This document shows positions 1 through 7,144 of a stretch of DNA of 29,036 nt, in pieces; within the stretch, counting starts at the first letter, position 1, and the number at the start of each line of letters is the position of its first letter. Both the position numbers and the translations under genes were made by a program. A model generated the notes under the pieces. That model was not told the DNA's origin. It did not search any database and worked only from the letters and a program-made list of their open reading frames with translations. Location of the stretch: positions 1 to 29,036 of the IMG/VR virus record IMGVR_UViG_3300030012_002010, one strand, 5' to 3'. The DNA comes from a virus.

Positions 1-734
1 CAGGTAGTGATTATCACAGGTCTGGAACTGCTGCTGCTGTCAGAGCATTTTTAAACGTAGAAGATGGAGCTACTGCTGGTGGGTTTCCATCAGGAACTCG
101 CATGATATTTCAGCAGACATCAGCTCCTACTGGTTGGACTAAAGATACAAGTGACACAAACCAAAGAGCATTACGAGTAGTTTCTGGCTCTGCTAGTTCT
201 GGCGGATCAGTAAACTTCACATCTGCTTTTGCAAGTCAAGGTGTTTCTGGGTCAGTAGCTAACCAAACACAAGGCGGTTCAATCGCAAACGGAGGAAATA
301 ATACAAATAATAAAACCAGCTATTCTACTAATAATAGAACGCAAGGTGGTTCAGTCGGCAACCATACATTGAATACAAGTCGTATGCCACAGCACAGGCA
401 CATTGGAGGTACAAGATGTATTCACGACATGGTAAATGGTCATTATGGAACTATTGCTCAAGGCCAGACACGTTACCCTTCTTCTATGTATGTTGGTGGT
501 ACAAATGGTTACGCAAACTACGATTTACATTACACAAATTATCAAGGAAGTAGTAATTCTCACAATCATAGTTTTAGTGGTTCTGCTCACAACCATACAA
601 TGCCTAATCACTCTCACTCAATTAATGCTCACAGTCACTCATTTACTGGTTCTGCTCATAACCACTCATTCTCTGGTACGGCTATAAACTTGGCAGTTAA
701 ATACTTAGACGTTATCATTGCACAAAAAGACTAA
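1..734 (+). CDS. Phage tail fibre / collar-type tip protein (5' partial)
   Basis: The frame is open from the first bases of the window, so the gene starts upstream; the first internal ATG is at 102. The visible part begins with a Gly/Ala-rich linker, then a segment with the signature QQTSAPTGW, typical of the C-terminal collar-like domain of marine phage tail fibres. The second half is dominated by His-x-His pairs in near-repeats (HNHSFSGSAHNH, HSHSFTGSAHNH), as in T4 gp12-type tips where paired histidines bind a metal along the trimer axis. It ends in a hydrophobic strand (NLAVKYLDVIIAQ). Role by family: host-surface contact at the tail tip. The stop overlaps the next start (TAATG), so the two are translationally coupled. 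Confidence 0.85.
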   Translation, partial: GSDYHRSGTAAAVRAFLNVEDGATAGGFPSGTRMIFQQTSAPTGWTKDTSDTNQRALRVVSGSASSGGSVNFTSAFASQGVSGSVANQTQGGSIANGGNNTNNKTSYSTNNRTQGGSVGNHTLNTSRMPQHRHIGGTRCIHDMVNGHYGTIAQGQTRYPSSMYVGGTNGYANYDLHYTNYQGSSNSHNHSFSGSAHNHTMPNHSHSINAHSHSFTGSAHNHSFSGTAINLAVKYLDVIIAQKD

Positions 735-1042
735 TGATTAAAGTTGAAAATGGTGATTTTTGTCCACTTATGAAACAAGAATGTATAGGCTTAAAATGTG
801 CATGGTTTACTAAAGTAATGGGTCATCATCCGCAAACAGGTAAAGAAGTAGAAGAATGGGCTTGTGCAGTAGCTTGGCTTCCTATGCTTGCTATTGAAAA
901 TTCACAAAACACAAGGATGAGTGGTGCTGCTGTAGAATCTTTTAGAAATGAAATGGTAAGACGTATGGATATGCCGATTATTGAAGGGCCAACTAAACTT
1001 AATAATGTAAATATAGAAAATATTTTGGAGGATACACAATGA
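734..1042 (+). CDS. Conserved phage hypothetical, Cys-containing
   Basis: A 102-residue protein overlapping the tail fibre stop (TAATG) and overlapping the next start by ATGA. The N-terminal third contains CPLMKQECIGLKC, a spaced cysteine set, then a Trp-rich CAVAWLPM stretch with a further cysteine. Four cysteines in the first half could bind a metal, but no named zinc family is certain. Similar short proteins sit beside tail fibre genes in marine phages (recollection, not a search). Its place between fibre and chaperone suggests a late, tail-related role. Confidence 0.7.
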   Translation: MIKVENGDFCPLMKQECIGLKCAWFTKVMGHHPQTGKEVEEWACAVAWLPMLAIENSQNTRMSGAAVESFRNEMVRRMDMPIIEGPTKLNNVNIENILEDTQ

Positions 1043-1509
1043 GGCTAACAGTTATTCCTTTTGACAAATTAATTATAAAGGACGGAGAAGGTTACAATGT
1101 TGATAATTTAGACTATTTAGACTCAAATATAAATGCAATTCAATGGTATGACGACAAAGGTGAGGTTGAATATTTAGACGGAACTGAAAACTTATCTATC
1201 ACAGATATTACTCCTTATAACCAATGTCTTACCGATTGGGATGCTGCAAAAGCTAAGTATATAGAGAAGACAAAAGAACCAGTTTATACTGAGTCGGATT
1301 ATGAAATTATGTTTAGACAACATCGTAATTTTTTATTAGCTACTACAGATTGGACACAGGCTAATGATTCTCCTTTAAATGATACAAAGAAAGCTGAATG
1401 GAGAACATATAGACAATCTTTAAGGGATATGCCAGCTAACAAAACTACTACATATGAAGAACTTGCTAATAACATAAATCATTCTGATTACCCAACAGTT
1501 CCTTCTTAG
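1039..1509 (+). CDS. Tail fibre assembly chaperone-like protein
   Basis: A 156-residue protein starting inside the stop of the preceding gene. The C-terminal part holds the hallmark of the phage tail assembly chaperone family: RNFLLATTDWTQ, then a proline-containing linker (DSPL), then WRTYRQSLRDMP. The N-terminal half is acidic with strand-like segments (IQWYDDKGEVEYLDG). Proteins of this family are encoded just after tail fibre genes and help fold or attach the fibre, which fits the position. The final YPTVPS is also usual for the family. Confidence 0.8.
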   Translation: MRLTVIPFDKLIIKDGEGYNVDNLDYLDSNINAIQWYDDKGEVEYLDGTENLSITDITPYNQCLTDWDAAKAKYIEKTKEPVYTESDYEIMFRQHRNFLLATTDWTQANDSPLNDTKKAEWRTYRQSLRDMPANKTTTYEELANNINHSDYPTVPS

Positions 1510-1514
1510 GTATA

Positions 1515-1679
1515 ATGAAATTAGATATAAATAAGACTTTGAATTTTATTGCTTTTGCGACTTTGCTTATGTTGGCATTTAATATATCAACAGCTTTTGG
1601 TCATGGGTATCATGCAGATGAAGAAATAAATATAAACCAAGAAGATAATACATTAATAGATCAACACACACATAATTGA
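1515..1679 (+). CDS. Small His-rich exported protein, signal peptide
   Basis: A 54-residue ORF starting five bases after the chaperone stop. The N-terminus is a short Lys-containing segment followed by a hydrophobic core (FIAFATLLMLAF) and a probable cleavage region near STAFG, so a signal peptide or signal anchor is likely. The short mature part is acidic with scattered histidines and ends in HTHN. No family is recognised. It may act in the periplasm or at the membrane late in infection. Confidence 0.5.
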   Translation: MKLDINKTLNFIAFATLLMLAFNISTAFGHGYHADEEININQEDNTLIDQHTHN

Positions 1680-1734
1680 AATTTGCATAACTCATATTTT
1701 AAGAGTATTATATTAGTATTATATTTATTTTTTT

Positions 1735-1914
1735 ATGCTTGACGTAAAACAAGAACTCGCTGCATTGAAATCTGAACAGCAACAGATCTTAAAAAACTAT
1801 CAAGAGGCAAAAGAAGTTACAACAAATTGCGAAAGAAAATTATTGCAATTACAAGGAGCAATATCTTTTGCAGAAAAACAAATTTCAGAAGATAAAACTA
1901 AGAAAAAAGATTAA
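1735..1914 (+). CDS. Small coiled-coil phage protein
   Basis: A 59-residue ORF made almost entirely of charged heptad-like helix: it begins MLDVKQELAALKSEQQ and ends with a lysine-rich tail. It resembles short coiled-coil proteins found near late genes of many phages, of unknown function. Its 3' end overlaps the convergent gene ending at 1898 by 17 bases. The upstream gap (1680-1734) is very AT-rich with several TATTAT-like stretches that could form a promoter. Confidence 0.55.
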   Translation: MLDVKQELAALKSEQQQILKNYQEAKEVTTNCERKLLQLQGAISFAEKQISEDKTKKKD

Positions 1915-2500
1915 ACGATAAAGATATTCTATCTTCTTTGCTTTTATTTATTTCAACTCTATGACTTAAACCAGATGGAAATAGCATCATAGTTCCGTCT
2001 TCGTATTCTGGGGTAAATTCATTTATCATATTGTGTTTATCTAAATGTTCTTTGTTTGTATTTATTAAAAGCATTGCATCTCTATATCCAACATCCATAT
2101 TATCAAAAACAAATTTACCCATAGAAGCTGTTTGTTTTATCCACAGCACACCACTTAAAGTATTGCCGGGATGTCTGTGACTTATATTATAAGTATTTGG
2201 TTGATTTACGTTAATCCACATTTGTATTAGTTGTAATGGATGAATTAATTCATATTCAAAACATAATTCAAAAATGCAATCTATTATTGTTTTTTCAAAA
2301 GGTTTAAAACCTTCATCATTAAATATTTCTTTGCTTTCAGACTGCCACCCACCTACGTTTGATAAACGTGCAGATTCTTGATGATTGTTTTTGTATTTAT
2401 AAATCCAATCAATTAATGGTTGCTGTATTTTGTCAAAGTCTTGTATCTCACCAGACACTATTTGTGACGGAAAAAGAAATTTACTTTTGACTTGATACAT
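1898..2500 (-). CDS. Putative 2OG-Fe(II) oxygenase family protein (TIGR02466-like)
   Basis: A 200-residue protein resembling the phage/cyanophage family of putative 2-oxoglutarate/Fe(II) oxygenases. Seen: MWINVNQP, then ISHRHPGN running into LSGVLWI (residues about 105-125), then LFPSGLSHRVE with a downstream arginine (KEDRISLSFN) near the C-terminus. By family, the histidines of HRHP and SHRV would be metal ligands and the last arginine would hold 2-oxoglutarate; the usual acidic ligand of HxD is not obvious. The substrate is unknown. The gene is leftward among rightward late genes, converging with the coiled-coil gene. Confidence 0.75.
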   Translation of the reverse strand: MYQVKSKFLFPSQIVSGEIQDFDKIQQPLIDWIYKYKNNHQESARLSNVGGWQSESKEIFNDEGFKPFEKTIIDCIFELCFEYELIHPLQLIQMWINVNQPNTYNISHRHPGNTLSGVLWIKQTASMGKFVFDNMDVGYRDAMLLINTNKEHLDKHNMINEFTPEYEDGTMMLFPSGLSHRVEINKSKEDRISLSFNLFS

Positions 2501-2609
2501 TAGCTCTTGTCATCATGCCAAGTGTTATATAAAGAGGTGCTAATGCACAAACAGCCATAAAAGTTATAATAGTGACAGGTATTAAAGCTTTGGAAAAAGC
2601 ATCTCTCAT
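2481..2609 (-). CDS. Possible small membrane protein upstream of the oxygenase
   Basis: A 42-residue ORF with one strong transmembrane stretch (IPVTIITFMAVCALAPLYITL), overlapping the start of the oxygenase gene by 20 bases in the same direction. A stop lies two codons upstream of this ATG, so the start cannot be further out; an internal ATG at 2558 would give 25 residues. The 5' end is antisense to the start of the rightward gene at 2572, so both cannot use their longest forms comfortably. No family recognised; could be spurious. Confidence 0.3.
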   Translation of the reverse strand: MRDAFSKALIPVTIITFMAVCALAPLYITLGMMTRANVSSQK

Positions 2610-2832
2610 GTTTCAAAAAATTTGTAACTATCTCTCTATTCTATCTACTGTTTTAGTATTGGGAATTTTAGGCGGTAGTTTCTTTACATATAAGTATGTA
2701 ACTTCTGAACAATTTAAGGCAAAAATGATGAATCAGGTGCTTGAGAATGTACAAGGACTTATACCTGATGTTCTTGACAATGCTTTACCAAAAACAACAG
2801 GTAAGCCAATACAATTACCATTTAAAAAGTGA
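2572..2832 (+). CDS. Single-pass membrane phage protein, unknown function
   Basis: An 86-residue protein if the GTG at 2572 is used; the ATG at 2608 gives 74. The longer form is preferred because the extra residues (KALEKASL) look like a genuine helix. One transmembrane segment (about residues 19-40, LSILSTVLVLGILGG) is followed by a helix and a proline-rich basic tail. Proteins of this layout (membrane helix, then FTYKYVTS-like, then ALPKTTG) occur in marine cyanophages (recollection), function unknown. The stop overlaps the next GTG start (GTGA). Confidence 0.65.
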   Translation: MTGIKALEKASLMFQKICNYLSILSTVLVLGILGGSFFTYKYVTSEQFKAKMMNQVLENVQGLIPDVLDNALPKTTGKPIQLPFKK

Positions 2833-2978
2833 ATTGTTGGCATTGCAAGTCAGAGTTGATTTGGGGTGGTGATGAGGACTTATTAGAAGACTCAGAATAT
2901 TCTATGATCACAAATTTATCTTGCCCTAAATGTTTTGCATATGTAGAAGTTTATCTTCCTAGAAATGCCTACGATTGA
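2829..2978 (+). CDS. Small zinc-ribbon-like protein
   Basis: A 49-residue ORF starting with GTG that overlaps the preceding stop and ends 14 bases inside the next gene. It carries two Cys-x2-Cys knuckles, CWHC at residues 3-6 and CPKC near residue 32, separated by an acidic loop: a minimal zinc ribbon. Short proteins beginning with a CWHC knuckle and containing ELIWGGD followed by a second knuckle are widespread in marine phages (recollection). The overlaps on both sides suggest translational coupling. Confidence 0.7.
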   Translation: MNCWHCKSELIWGGDEDLLEDSEYSMITNLSCPKCFAYVEVYLPRNAYD

Positions 2979-3591
2979 AATTCCTAATATTTCTATACCA
3001 GAAGTAAAAATAAATGTACCATTACATATTCCATATCAAGTTTTAAATGTACCTCCACCATCTTTAAAATTGCCGGGATGTATAAGGTATCACAGAGATG
3101 CTTCTCCTAAAAATACTGCATTATATGATGACGATCCTAGAGGCACAGTAATTTCTTGCCCTAATGGGTCTATGCCTACATTTCAGCCAATGTTATATGA
3201 TAAAAGAAAGATTGAAATTGTAGAAAATAAGACTCAAGAAAGAAGAACAGAAAATAATGAAACAATAGAAAATCCAATAGTAAGACCAGAGTTACCTCAA
3301 GAAGAAAAAAAAATTGTTATTCCAGAATGTCCCGGCCCAAAAGATCAGCGCAGAGGTGATTACAGAAATGAAAAAAAGCTTGAAATTGTAGTTGGACATC
3401 GCTTAGATAAAACAGAGTGTATAACTCTTTATGAAGACGTACCTTTCAAAGATCAATATATCCCTTCTGCTAATCAATTTATTGGTGTTTTTAGTCTTGC
3501 TTTGGTCGGTGCTTCTGCTCCAATTATTTTACAGCTAGTAAAACCAATCGTTAAACAAGTTATGACAAAACTAACAAAAAAGAAAAAATGA
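2965..3591 (+). CDS. Proline-rich phage protein with C-terminal membrane helix
   Basis: A 208-residue protein. The N-terminal 60 residues are rich in alternating Pro/Ile/Val (IEIPNISIPEVKINVPLHI), suggesting an extended, surface-lying segment. A cysteine-bearing middle part (PGCIRYHRD, ISCPNGS) and a charged linker follow. Near the C-terminus is a hydrophobic helix (FIGVFSLALVGASAPIILQLV) and a lysine-rich tail. Proteins of this kind lie among structural genes of cyanophages, function unknown. It shares an ATGA junction with the next gene. Confidence 0.6.
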   Translation: MPTIEIPNISIPEVKINVPLHIPYQVLNVPPPSLKLPGCIRYHRDASPKNTALYDDDPRGTVISCPNGSMPTFQPMLYDKRKIEIVENKTQERRTENNETIENPIVRPELPQEEKKIVIPECPGPKDQRRGDYRNEKKLEIVVGHRLDKTECITLYEDVPFKDQYIPSANQFIGVFSLALVGASAPIILQLVKPIVKQVMTKLTKKKK

Positions 3592-4154
3592 AAATAATTG
3601 ATAATTTACTTCCAAATGACATATTTTCTAGATTATCTTCAACTATTATGCAACATAATGGATATAGATGTTTTGACTATACTGTTCACCCACAAGAATC
3701 AGATGGAAGTATAGATTATTTTGGTGAAGGTGATTTACAAAAAACAAAAAAACACGAAGTTCTTTTTACTTTAGATGTATATAAAAAAGGTCATAATGCT
3801 GAAATGACACATGATTTGTTTCATTATTTGAGTGATGAATTTAAAGAATTATATAAATGCCTTAATGTTAAAAAGATGCTTTTTATGAGAGCTAATTGTA
3901 CTGTTGCTTCTCAAGAAAATTATCGTAGTGCATATCATGTAGATATAAATAAATCACCATATGAGGGTATAGGTAAAACAGCTATTTTATATTTAAATAC
4001 AAATAATGGTGGGACACAAATTAAAGATGACACTTTTGTAAGATCAATAGCTAATAGTGTAGTTATTTTTAGTAACACAACAGAACACGCTGGGGTTTGG
4101 GCTACAGATAAAAAATTAAGATTTGTTCTAAACTTAAATTATTTAGAAAATTAA
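3588..4154 (+). CDS. 2OG-Fe(II) oxygenase-like protein
   Basis: A 188-residue protein with the ordered motif set of the 2-oxoglutarate/Fe(II) dioxygenase fold. YHVDI (about residue 117) supplies the HxD metal ligands, the strand AILYLNTNNGG follows, and TEHAGVW supplies the distal histidine, with LRFVLNLNY supplying an arginine for 2-oxoglutarate. The N-terminus (MKIIDNLLPNDIFSRL) is the usual opening of this family. The substrate (protein, sugar or DNA base) cannot be read from sequence. The start overlaps the previous stop (ATGA). Confidence 0.8.
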   Translation: MKIIDNLLPNDIFSRLSSTIMQHNGYRCFDYTVHPQESDGSIDYFGEGDLQKTKKHEVLFTLDVYKKGHNAEMTHDLFHYLSDEFKELYKCLNVKKMLFMRANCTVASQENYRSAYHVDINKSPYEGIGKTAILYLNTNNGGTQIKDDTFVRSIANSVVIFSNTTEHAGVWATDKKLRFVLNLNYLEN

Positions 4155-4170
4155 ACTATAATTATTATTT

Positions 4171-4203
4171 GTAGATAAGTTTAAGGTCTGGTAACTTATC
4201 TAC
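4171..4203. terminator. Stem-loop between convergent genes
   Basis: An exact inverted repeat of 11 bases (GTAGATAAGTT / AACTTATCTAC) with an 11-base loop between two convergent genes; it runs into the last codon of the leftward one. A T-rich stretch follows on the + strand. It probably ends transcription in one or both directions. Confidence 0.6.
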
Positions 4204-4997
4204 TTTAATTTGTGAGTATGTGGAATAACTTGATTAGCTTTTGGCACAATTTCTATATCAGAGCATAAATCGTAGTATGGACTGTCTTTCGTAAATTGAA
4301 TACCTGAAATTCGTTTTTCTCCGCAATGTTTTAGTCTTGCAAAATGCCAATCAAGTTCAAGGTTTTTAAGTTTTTGTTTGTTAATCTCATTTTGTACTTG
4401 TGCAGCTTCTTTACATTGTTTTGTATATTGTCTATCTAAAGGAATACTAAAATTTAAAGTTATACCTGTTCCTAGAGCATAACTATCTTTGTTTGTACCA
4501 GAATAATTTTGTTGATAGTAAAGTATTGATCCGGGATTGTCTGGCGTACCATCTCCTATAGGATTGCCGTCATCGTCAAAATCGCCAACAATATCTGTCT
4601 CGTCATAAACTGGTGTGGTGTAATAATCTCGATATGGTTTTCTGTAGTTTGTATTAAATGTAGTAAACGGAGTTATGGTCATCATTGCTCCTTGGCAAAC
4701 AACACCACCTCCATATTGATTTGTATGAAAACTACCATTATTTACATTCCAGTTTTGGTTAGTGACAGATCCGCTATTACTTTGACTGACAGCATTAGCT
4801 AAAGCACTTGCTGGTAAAAAAGCTATTGAAAGACAGAGGTAGTGGTAACTACGGATTCCGTTTCGATGGTGCGATTTATGGTTGTGACGTTCTGAAGACC
4901 GGGGGCTGAATATGTTTCTGTAAATTGAAAGGCATCTCCTGATGTTGGATTTGTAAGCGTCCAATTTGGTTTGGTTGTCATATCTGCTCCTGTCCAT
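4200..4997 (-). CDS. Exported phage protein, start unresolved
   Basis: The only ATG/GTG/TTG in frame is at 4997, giving 265 residues whose first ~50 are basic and lie in another frame of the upstream gene. The plausible protein begins much later: YLCLSIAFLPASALA is a typical signal-peptide core with an ALA cleavage site near 4800, followed by SQSNSGSVTNQNWNVN, VCQGAMMTITPF and a Cys/Lys-rich C-terminal helix. No standard start lies just before the signal peptide. The true start may be non-standard, reached by frameshift, or lost to a sequence error. This is the last gene of a leftward set of exported proteins. Confidence 0.6.
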   Translation of the reverse strand: MDRSRYDNQTKLDAYKSNIRRCLSIYRNIFSPRSSERHNHKSHHRNGIRSYHYLCLSIAFLPASALANAVSQSNSGSVTNQNWNVNNGSFHTNQYGGGVVCQGAMMTITPFTTFNTNYRKPYRDYYTTPVYDETDIVGDFDDDGNPIGDGTPDNPGSILYYQQNYSGTNKDSYALGTGITLNFSIPLDRQYTKQCKEAAQVQNEINKQKLKNLELDWHFARLKHCGEKRISGIQFTKDSPYYDLCSDIEIVPKANQVIPHTHKLK

Positions 4998-5248
4998 GTA
5001 TAAGATTGACCTCCTACTGTACCTGTAACTTGCGTTGCATCAGGGGACATACTACCGCCATCATGCGAAATTCCTGTGCCTGTAACCGTATATTCATAAC
5101 CAGTTTTATAGTCTTTTGAAGTGATTGATTCTGTAATTGTTGTTTGCGTATTCGTAGTTGAAGACATAGTACCTGTCGTAAAATTAGGCACAATATTTGC
5201 ATTAGCTGGCAAGGCATATATAAAGAATAAAAATAAAAGCTTTTGCAT
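4823..5248 (-). CDS. Exported beta-rich phage protein
   Basis: A 141-residue protein with a clear signal peptide (KLLFLFFIYALPANA, cleavage after ANA). The mature part is almost all Thr/Ser/Gly with strand-like alternation, including YEYTVTGTGISHDGG. This pattern recurs in the neighbouring upstream gene (YSVSGTGVETTDG), so the two look like diverged paralogues. Function unknown; the protein would be periplasmic or surface-exposed. Its 3' end overlaps the next leftward gene's long ORF. Confidence 0.65.
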   Translation of the reverse strand: MQKLLFLFFIYALPANANIVPNFTTGTMSSTTNTQTTITESITSKDYKTGYEYTVTGTGISHDGGSMSPDATQVTGTVGGQSYTWTGADMTTKPNWTLTNPTSGDAFQFTETYSAPGLQNVTTINRTIETESVVTTTSVFQ

Positions 5249-5256
5249 AAGTCATA

Positions 5257-5736
5257 TTAGTCCACAGTTACAGATGTGACATAAGAACCTGTAGCTGTAG
5301 TGCCAGCTCCTCCAGCACTAATTGTAATTACATGATTATCAACAGAACCATCTAAATCTCCTACTGTACCTCCGCTTGTACTTGTTAAGTCTCCAAAAGG
5401 TGAGACTTCTCCTGTGGTAAGACTCGTAGATATTGTGTCCCCAGTAGTGTGAGAAACTGTGTATGAAAAACTTTCTCCGTCAGTTAATTGAGATGCAGTA
5501 ATTGGTGTATAAGCATTAACTCCATTAGTCACAGTACCAAGACCTCCAAGACTTCCAGCAGTTGTTCCATCTGTAGTCTCGACTCCTGTGCCTGACACAG
5601 AGTAAGAATTTCCAATGCGATCTGCCGTAGTTCCGGGTGCTGCAACCTCAAGTTGCACAGAAGAACTTATTGTCGAGGTAATATCTGCATAAACTGGTGC
5701 AGATATAAAAAATAAAAAGGGAAGAAACTTTTTCAT
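5257..5736 (-). CDS. Exported Thr/Gly-rich phage protein
   Basis: A 159-residue protein with a signal peptide (MKKFLPFLFFISAPVYA, cleavage after YA) and a low-complexity mature part of Ser, Thr and Gly that is probably an all-beta fold. SYSVSGTGVETTDG parallels the downstream neighbour. No cysteines or catalytic motif are visible. The start codon overlaps the stop of the membrane protein upstream (ATGA), so the leftward genes from 6185 to 4200 appear to be one operon. Confidence 0.65.
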   Translation of the reverse strand: MKKFLPFLFFISAPVYADITSTISSSVQLEVAAPGTTADRIGNSYSVSGTGVETTDGTTAGSLGGLGTVTNGVNAYTPITASQLTDGESFSYTVSHTTGDTISTSLTTGEVSPFGDLTSTSGGTVGDLDGSVDNHVITISAGGAGTTATGSYVTSVTVD

Positions 5737-6185
5737 AATTTTGGTTTTGTGGGTTCTACTTTAACAACGTCAGGTTTTGATGTTATTAACTCGATTGGTT
5801 GACGAATTATAATAGTTTGAGTGCCACCACCAGAGTCACCAATCATACCATTTTCATTCTCTTTTTTCTTTTTTTTAGCCCCTTGTGCTGCATTAACACT
5901 AATACCTAGACCACCCAGAATGTTTCCAAGAAGCCCTGCTGCGAAGGTGCTATCCACACGAGGTTGATCTGGTATATCAATTCCAAAAAGTTTATTTGGT
6001 AATTTTATATATCCAAGAGATAAAACTAACAAACACCAAGTTAATATAAATGCTTGAGCAATAGTTGAAACTAAAAAGGTTATTTTCTCCTGATAGTCAG
6101 GTTTCTCATCCTCTAATTGTTTATTTTTTTGTGGAGTATCTTTGATTTTTTCTTTCTCCATAGCCTTTTTCTGTATAATAGACAT
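5733..6185 (-). CDS. Membrane protein with basic and Pro-rich tail
   Basis: Up to 150 residues; an alternative ATG at 6161 drops eight. A charged N-terminal region is followed by one transmembrane helix (about residues 37-60, FLVSTIAQAFILTWCLLVLSL). Next come a Gly-rich segment (AAGLLGNILGGLGI), a lysine run and a C-terminal tail with IIIRQPIELI and prolines. It may anchor the exported proteins encoded just downstream or belong to the lysis module; neither can be shown. Its 5' end lies back to back with the rightward gene at 6204. Confidence 0.55.
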   Translation of the reverse strand: MSIIQKKAMEKEKIKDTPQKNKQLEDEKPDYQEKITFLVSTIAQAFILTWCLLVLSLGYIKLPNKLFGIDIPDQPRVDSTFAAGLLGNILGGLGISVNAAQGAKKKKKENENGMIGDSGGGTQTIIIRQPIELITSKPDVVKVEPTKPKL

Positions 6186-6203
6186 ATATTGAGGACTCGT
6201 AAA

Positions 6204-6434
6204 GTGATTGAGGTAATAGCAGCAACAGGTGGTGCATTACTTACAGCTTGTTTTGTATCTGTAGGATCAATATCCTATAGAGGTAGACAATCAAGAGATG
6301 ATCTTGTGCGAAATACAACAGCTATTGAATTATTAACAACAAAAATAGATGATATGCACGATGATATGAAAGAAGTGTTTCATAGGCTTAAAGAAGTAGA
6401 ATTAGCAGTTGCAGAGATAAAGCCAAGACGTTAA
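6204..6434 (+). CDS. Holin-like small membrane protein
   Basis: GTG at 6204 with GAGG nine bases upstream is chosen over a TTG at 6117, which would add 29 residues antisense to the divergent gene. The 76-residue product has one N-terminal transmembrane helix (VIEVIAATGGALLTACFVSVGS) followed by a charged coiled-coil (LTTKIDDMHDDMKEVFHRLKE). That layout suits small phage holin-type or lysis-accessory proteins, but holin activity is only inferred. A stem-loop follows the stop. Confidence 0.5.
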   Translation: MIEVIAATGGALLTACFVSVGSISYRGRQSRDDLVRNTTAIELLTTKIDDMHDDMKEVFHRLKEVELAVAEIKPRR

Positions 6435-6437
6435 AAA

Positions 6438-6465
6438 ACCTCTTCCCCTTGGCATAGGAAGAGGT
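6438..6465. terminator. Bidirectional intrinsic terminator
   Basis: A perfect 9-bp stem (ACCTCTTCC / GGAAGAGGT) with a 10-base loop. On the - strand it is followed directly by six Ts, a good terminator for the leftward operon coming from 6.7-11.4 kb; on the + strand the T tail is short (CTTTAG). It lies just after the holin-like gene. Confidence 0.65.
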
Positions 6466-6509
6466 CTTTAGCTCAAAAGTGGAGTATGAGCTACTATTAA
6501 TTTAGCAAT

Positions 6510-6683
6510 ATGACAAAAACAATGCTTAAAGTTATTGAGCCTATTCTTTTTGCTTTTCTCCGTGGCAAAGCAATAAAAAAACTCGCACTTGATATAGTAC
6601 GAGCTATGGTTAAAAAATCAGATAATACTGTTGATGACCGACTTTGCGATATGTTAGAAAAAGCTTTATTTCCGGGCAGATAA
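6510..6683 (+). CDS. Small conserved phage protein (58 codons)
   Basis: A 57-residue ORF, MTKTMLKVIEPILFAFLRG at the N-terminus, then a helix and KKSDNTVDDRLCDMLEKAL. The pattern of an amphipathic/hydrophobic N-terminus and a downstream (D/N)NTVDD helix is shared by short proteins next to holin/lysis genes in marine phages (recollection). It ends one base before the small leftward ORF at 6684. Function unknown. Confidence 0.5.
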   Translation: MTKTMLKVIEPILFAFLRGKAIKKLALDIVRAMVKKSDNTVDDRLCDMLEKALFPGR

Positions 6684-6761
6684 CTATTTACCTAATTTAA
6701 CTTTTACTTTTTTAGTTTTCTTTTTCTTTGACGATCCATAGCCTCTAGTCTGAGTGTGCAT
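6684..6761 (-). CDS. Possible very small basic protein
   Basis: A 25-residue ORF, MHTQTRGYGSS followed by a lysine-rich tail (KKKKTKKVKVKLGK). Strongly basic, so nucleic-acid or membrane contact is possible. It abuts the rightward gene ending at 6683 and would be the last gene of the leftward operon before the terminator at 6438-6465. Could be chance. Confidence 0.3.
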   Translation of the reverse strand: MHTQTRGYGSSKKKKTKKVKVKLGK

Positions 6762-6841
6762 AATAATAATGTAACTAAGCCAAGTATAGCTTTGTTGCCT
6801 TATTAGACCAGTACGTTAGTGTGTGATTGGAGGGACTTGTA

Positions 6842-7144
6842 ATGAATCTCGTAATGCCTTGGTCAGACTGGTTTAATAAACAAGCGAAAAAAAGGCGTAA
6901 AGTTGAACCTTGGGTTTTAGCAGATGTTTCGTTAGAGGAAGAATTACATGTTGAGGTATTTTTACGACATGTTATAGAAACTCTAGATCCAAACGACATC
7001 CCAGATCTTATAAGTGCTTTCGCAAAAGAAAATTATAGACTGGTAAAAATAATAAACCAAGCAGGGGATCATATAGATAAAATAGATCCTATATCTTCTT
7101 CTCCCAAAAGTAAGCGCAATCCTTGGCCCAAACTCCCCCACTAG
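6842..7144 (+). CDS. Hypothetical phage protein
   Basis: The ATG at 6842 is preferred over TTG at 6827 because a GGAGG lies 9-13 bases before it. The 100-residue protein starts MNLVMPWSDWFNKQAKKRRK, then an acidic helical region (LEEELHVEVFLRHVIETL) and a second helix, and ends in a basic Pro-containing tail. No family recognised. The last 56 bases overlap the convergent gene ending at 7089. Confidence 0.5.
   Translation: MNLVMPWSDWFNKQAKKRRKVEPWVLADVSLEEELHVEVFLRHVIETLDPNDIPDLISAFAKENYRLVKIINQAGDHIDKIDPISSSPKSKRNPWPKLPH

Noticed and set aside
436-687. Second ORF inside the tail fibre gene
   Set aside because: It is a frame shadow of His/Ser-rich repeat DNA, giving a Thr/Leu/Val-only protein without signals.
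5014-5217. Leftward 67-codon ORF inside the exported protein gene
   Set aside because: Gln/Leu-rich product typical of a frame shadow of Thr/Ser-rich coding; no separate signals.
6117-6203. N-terminal extension of the holin-like gene from TTG at 6117
   Set aside because: It is antisense to the divergent gene and has no ribosome-binding site; the GTG at 6204 has GAGG upstream.
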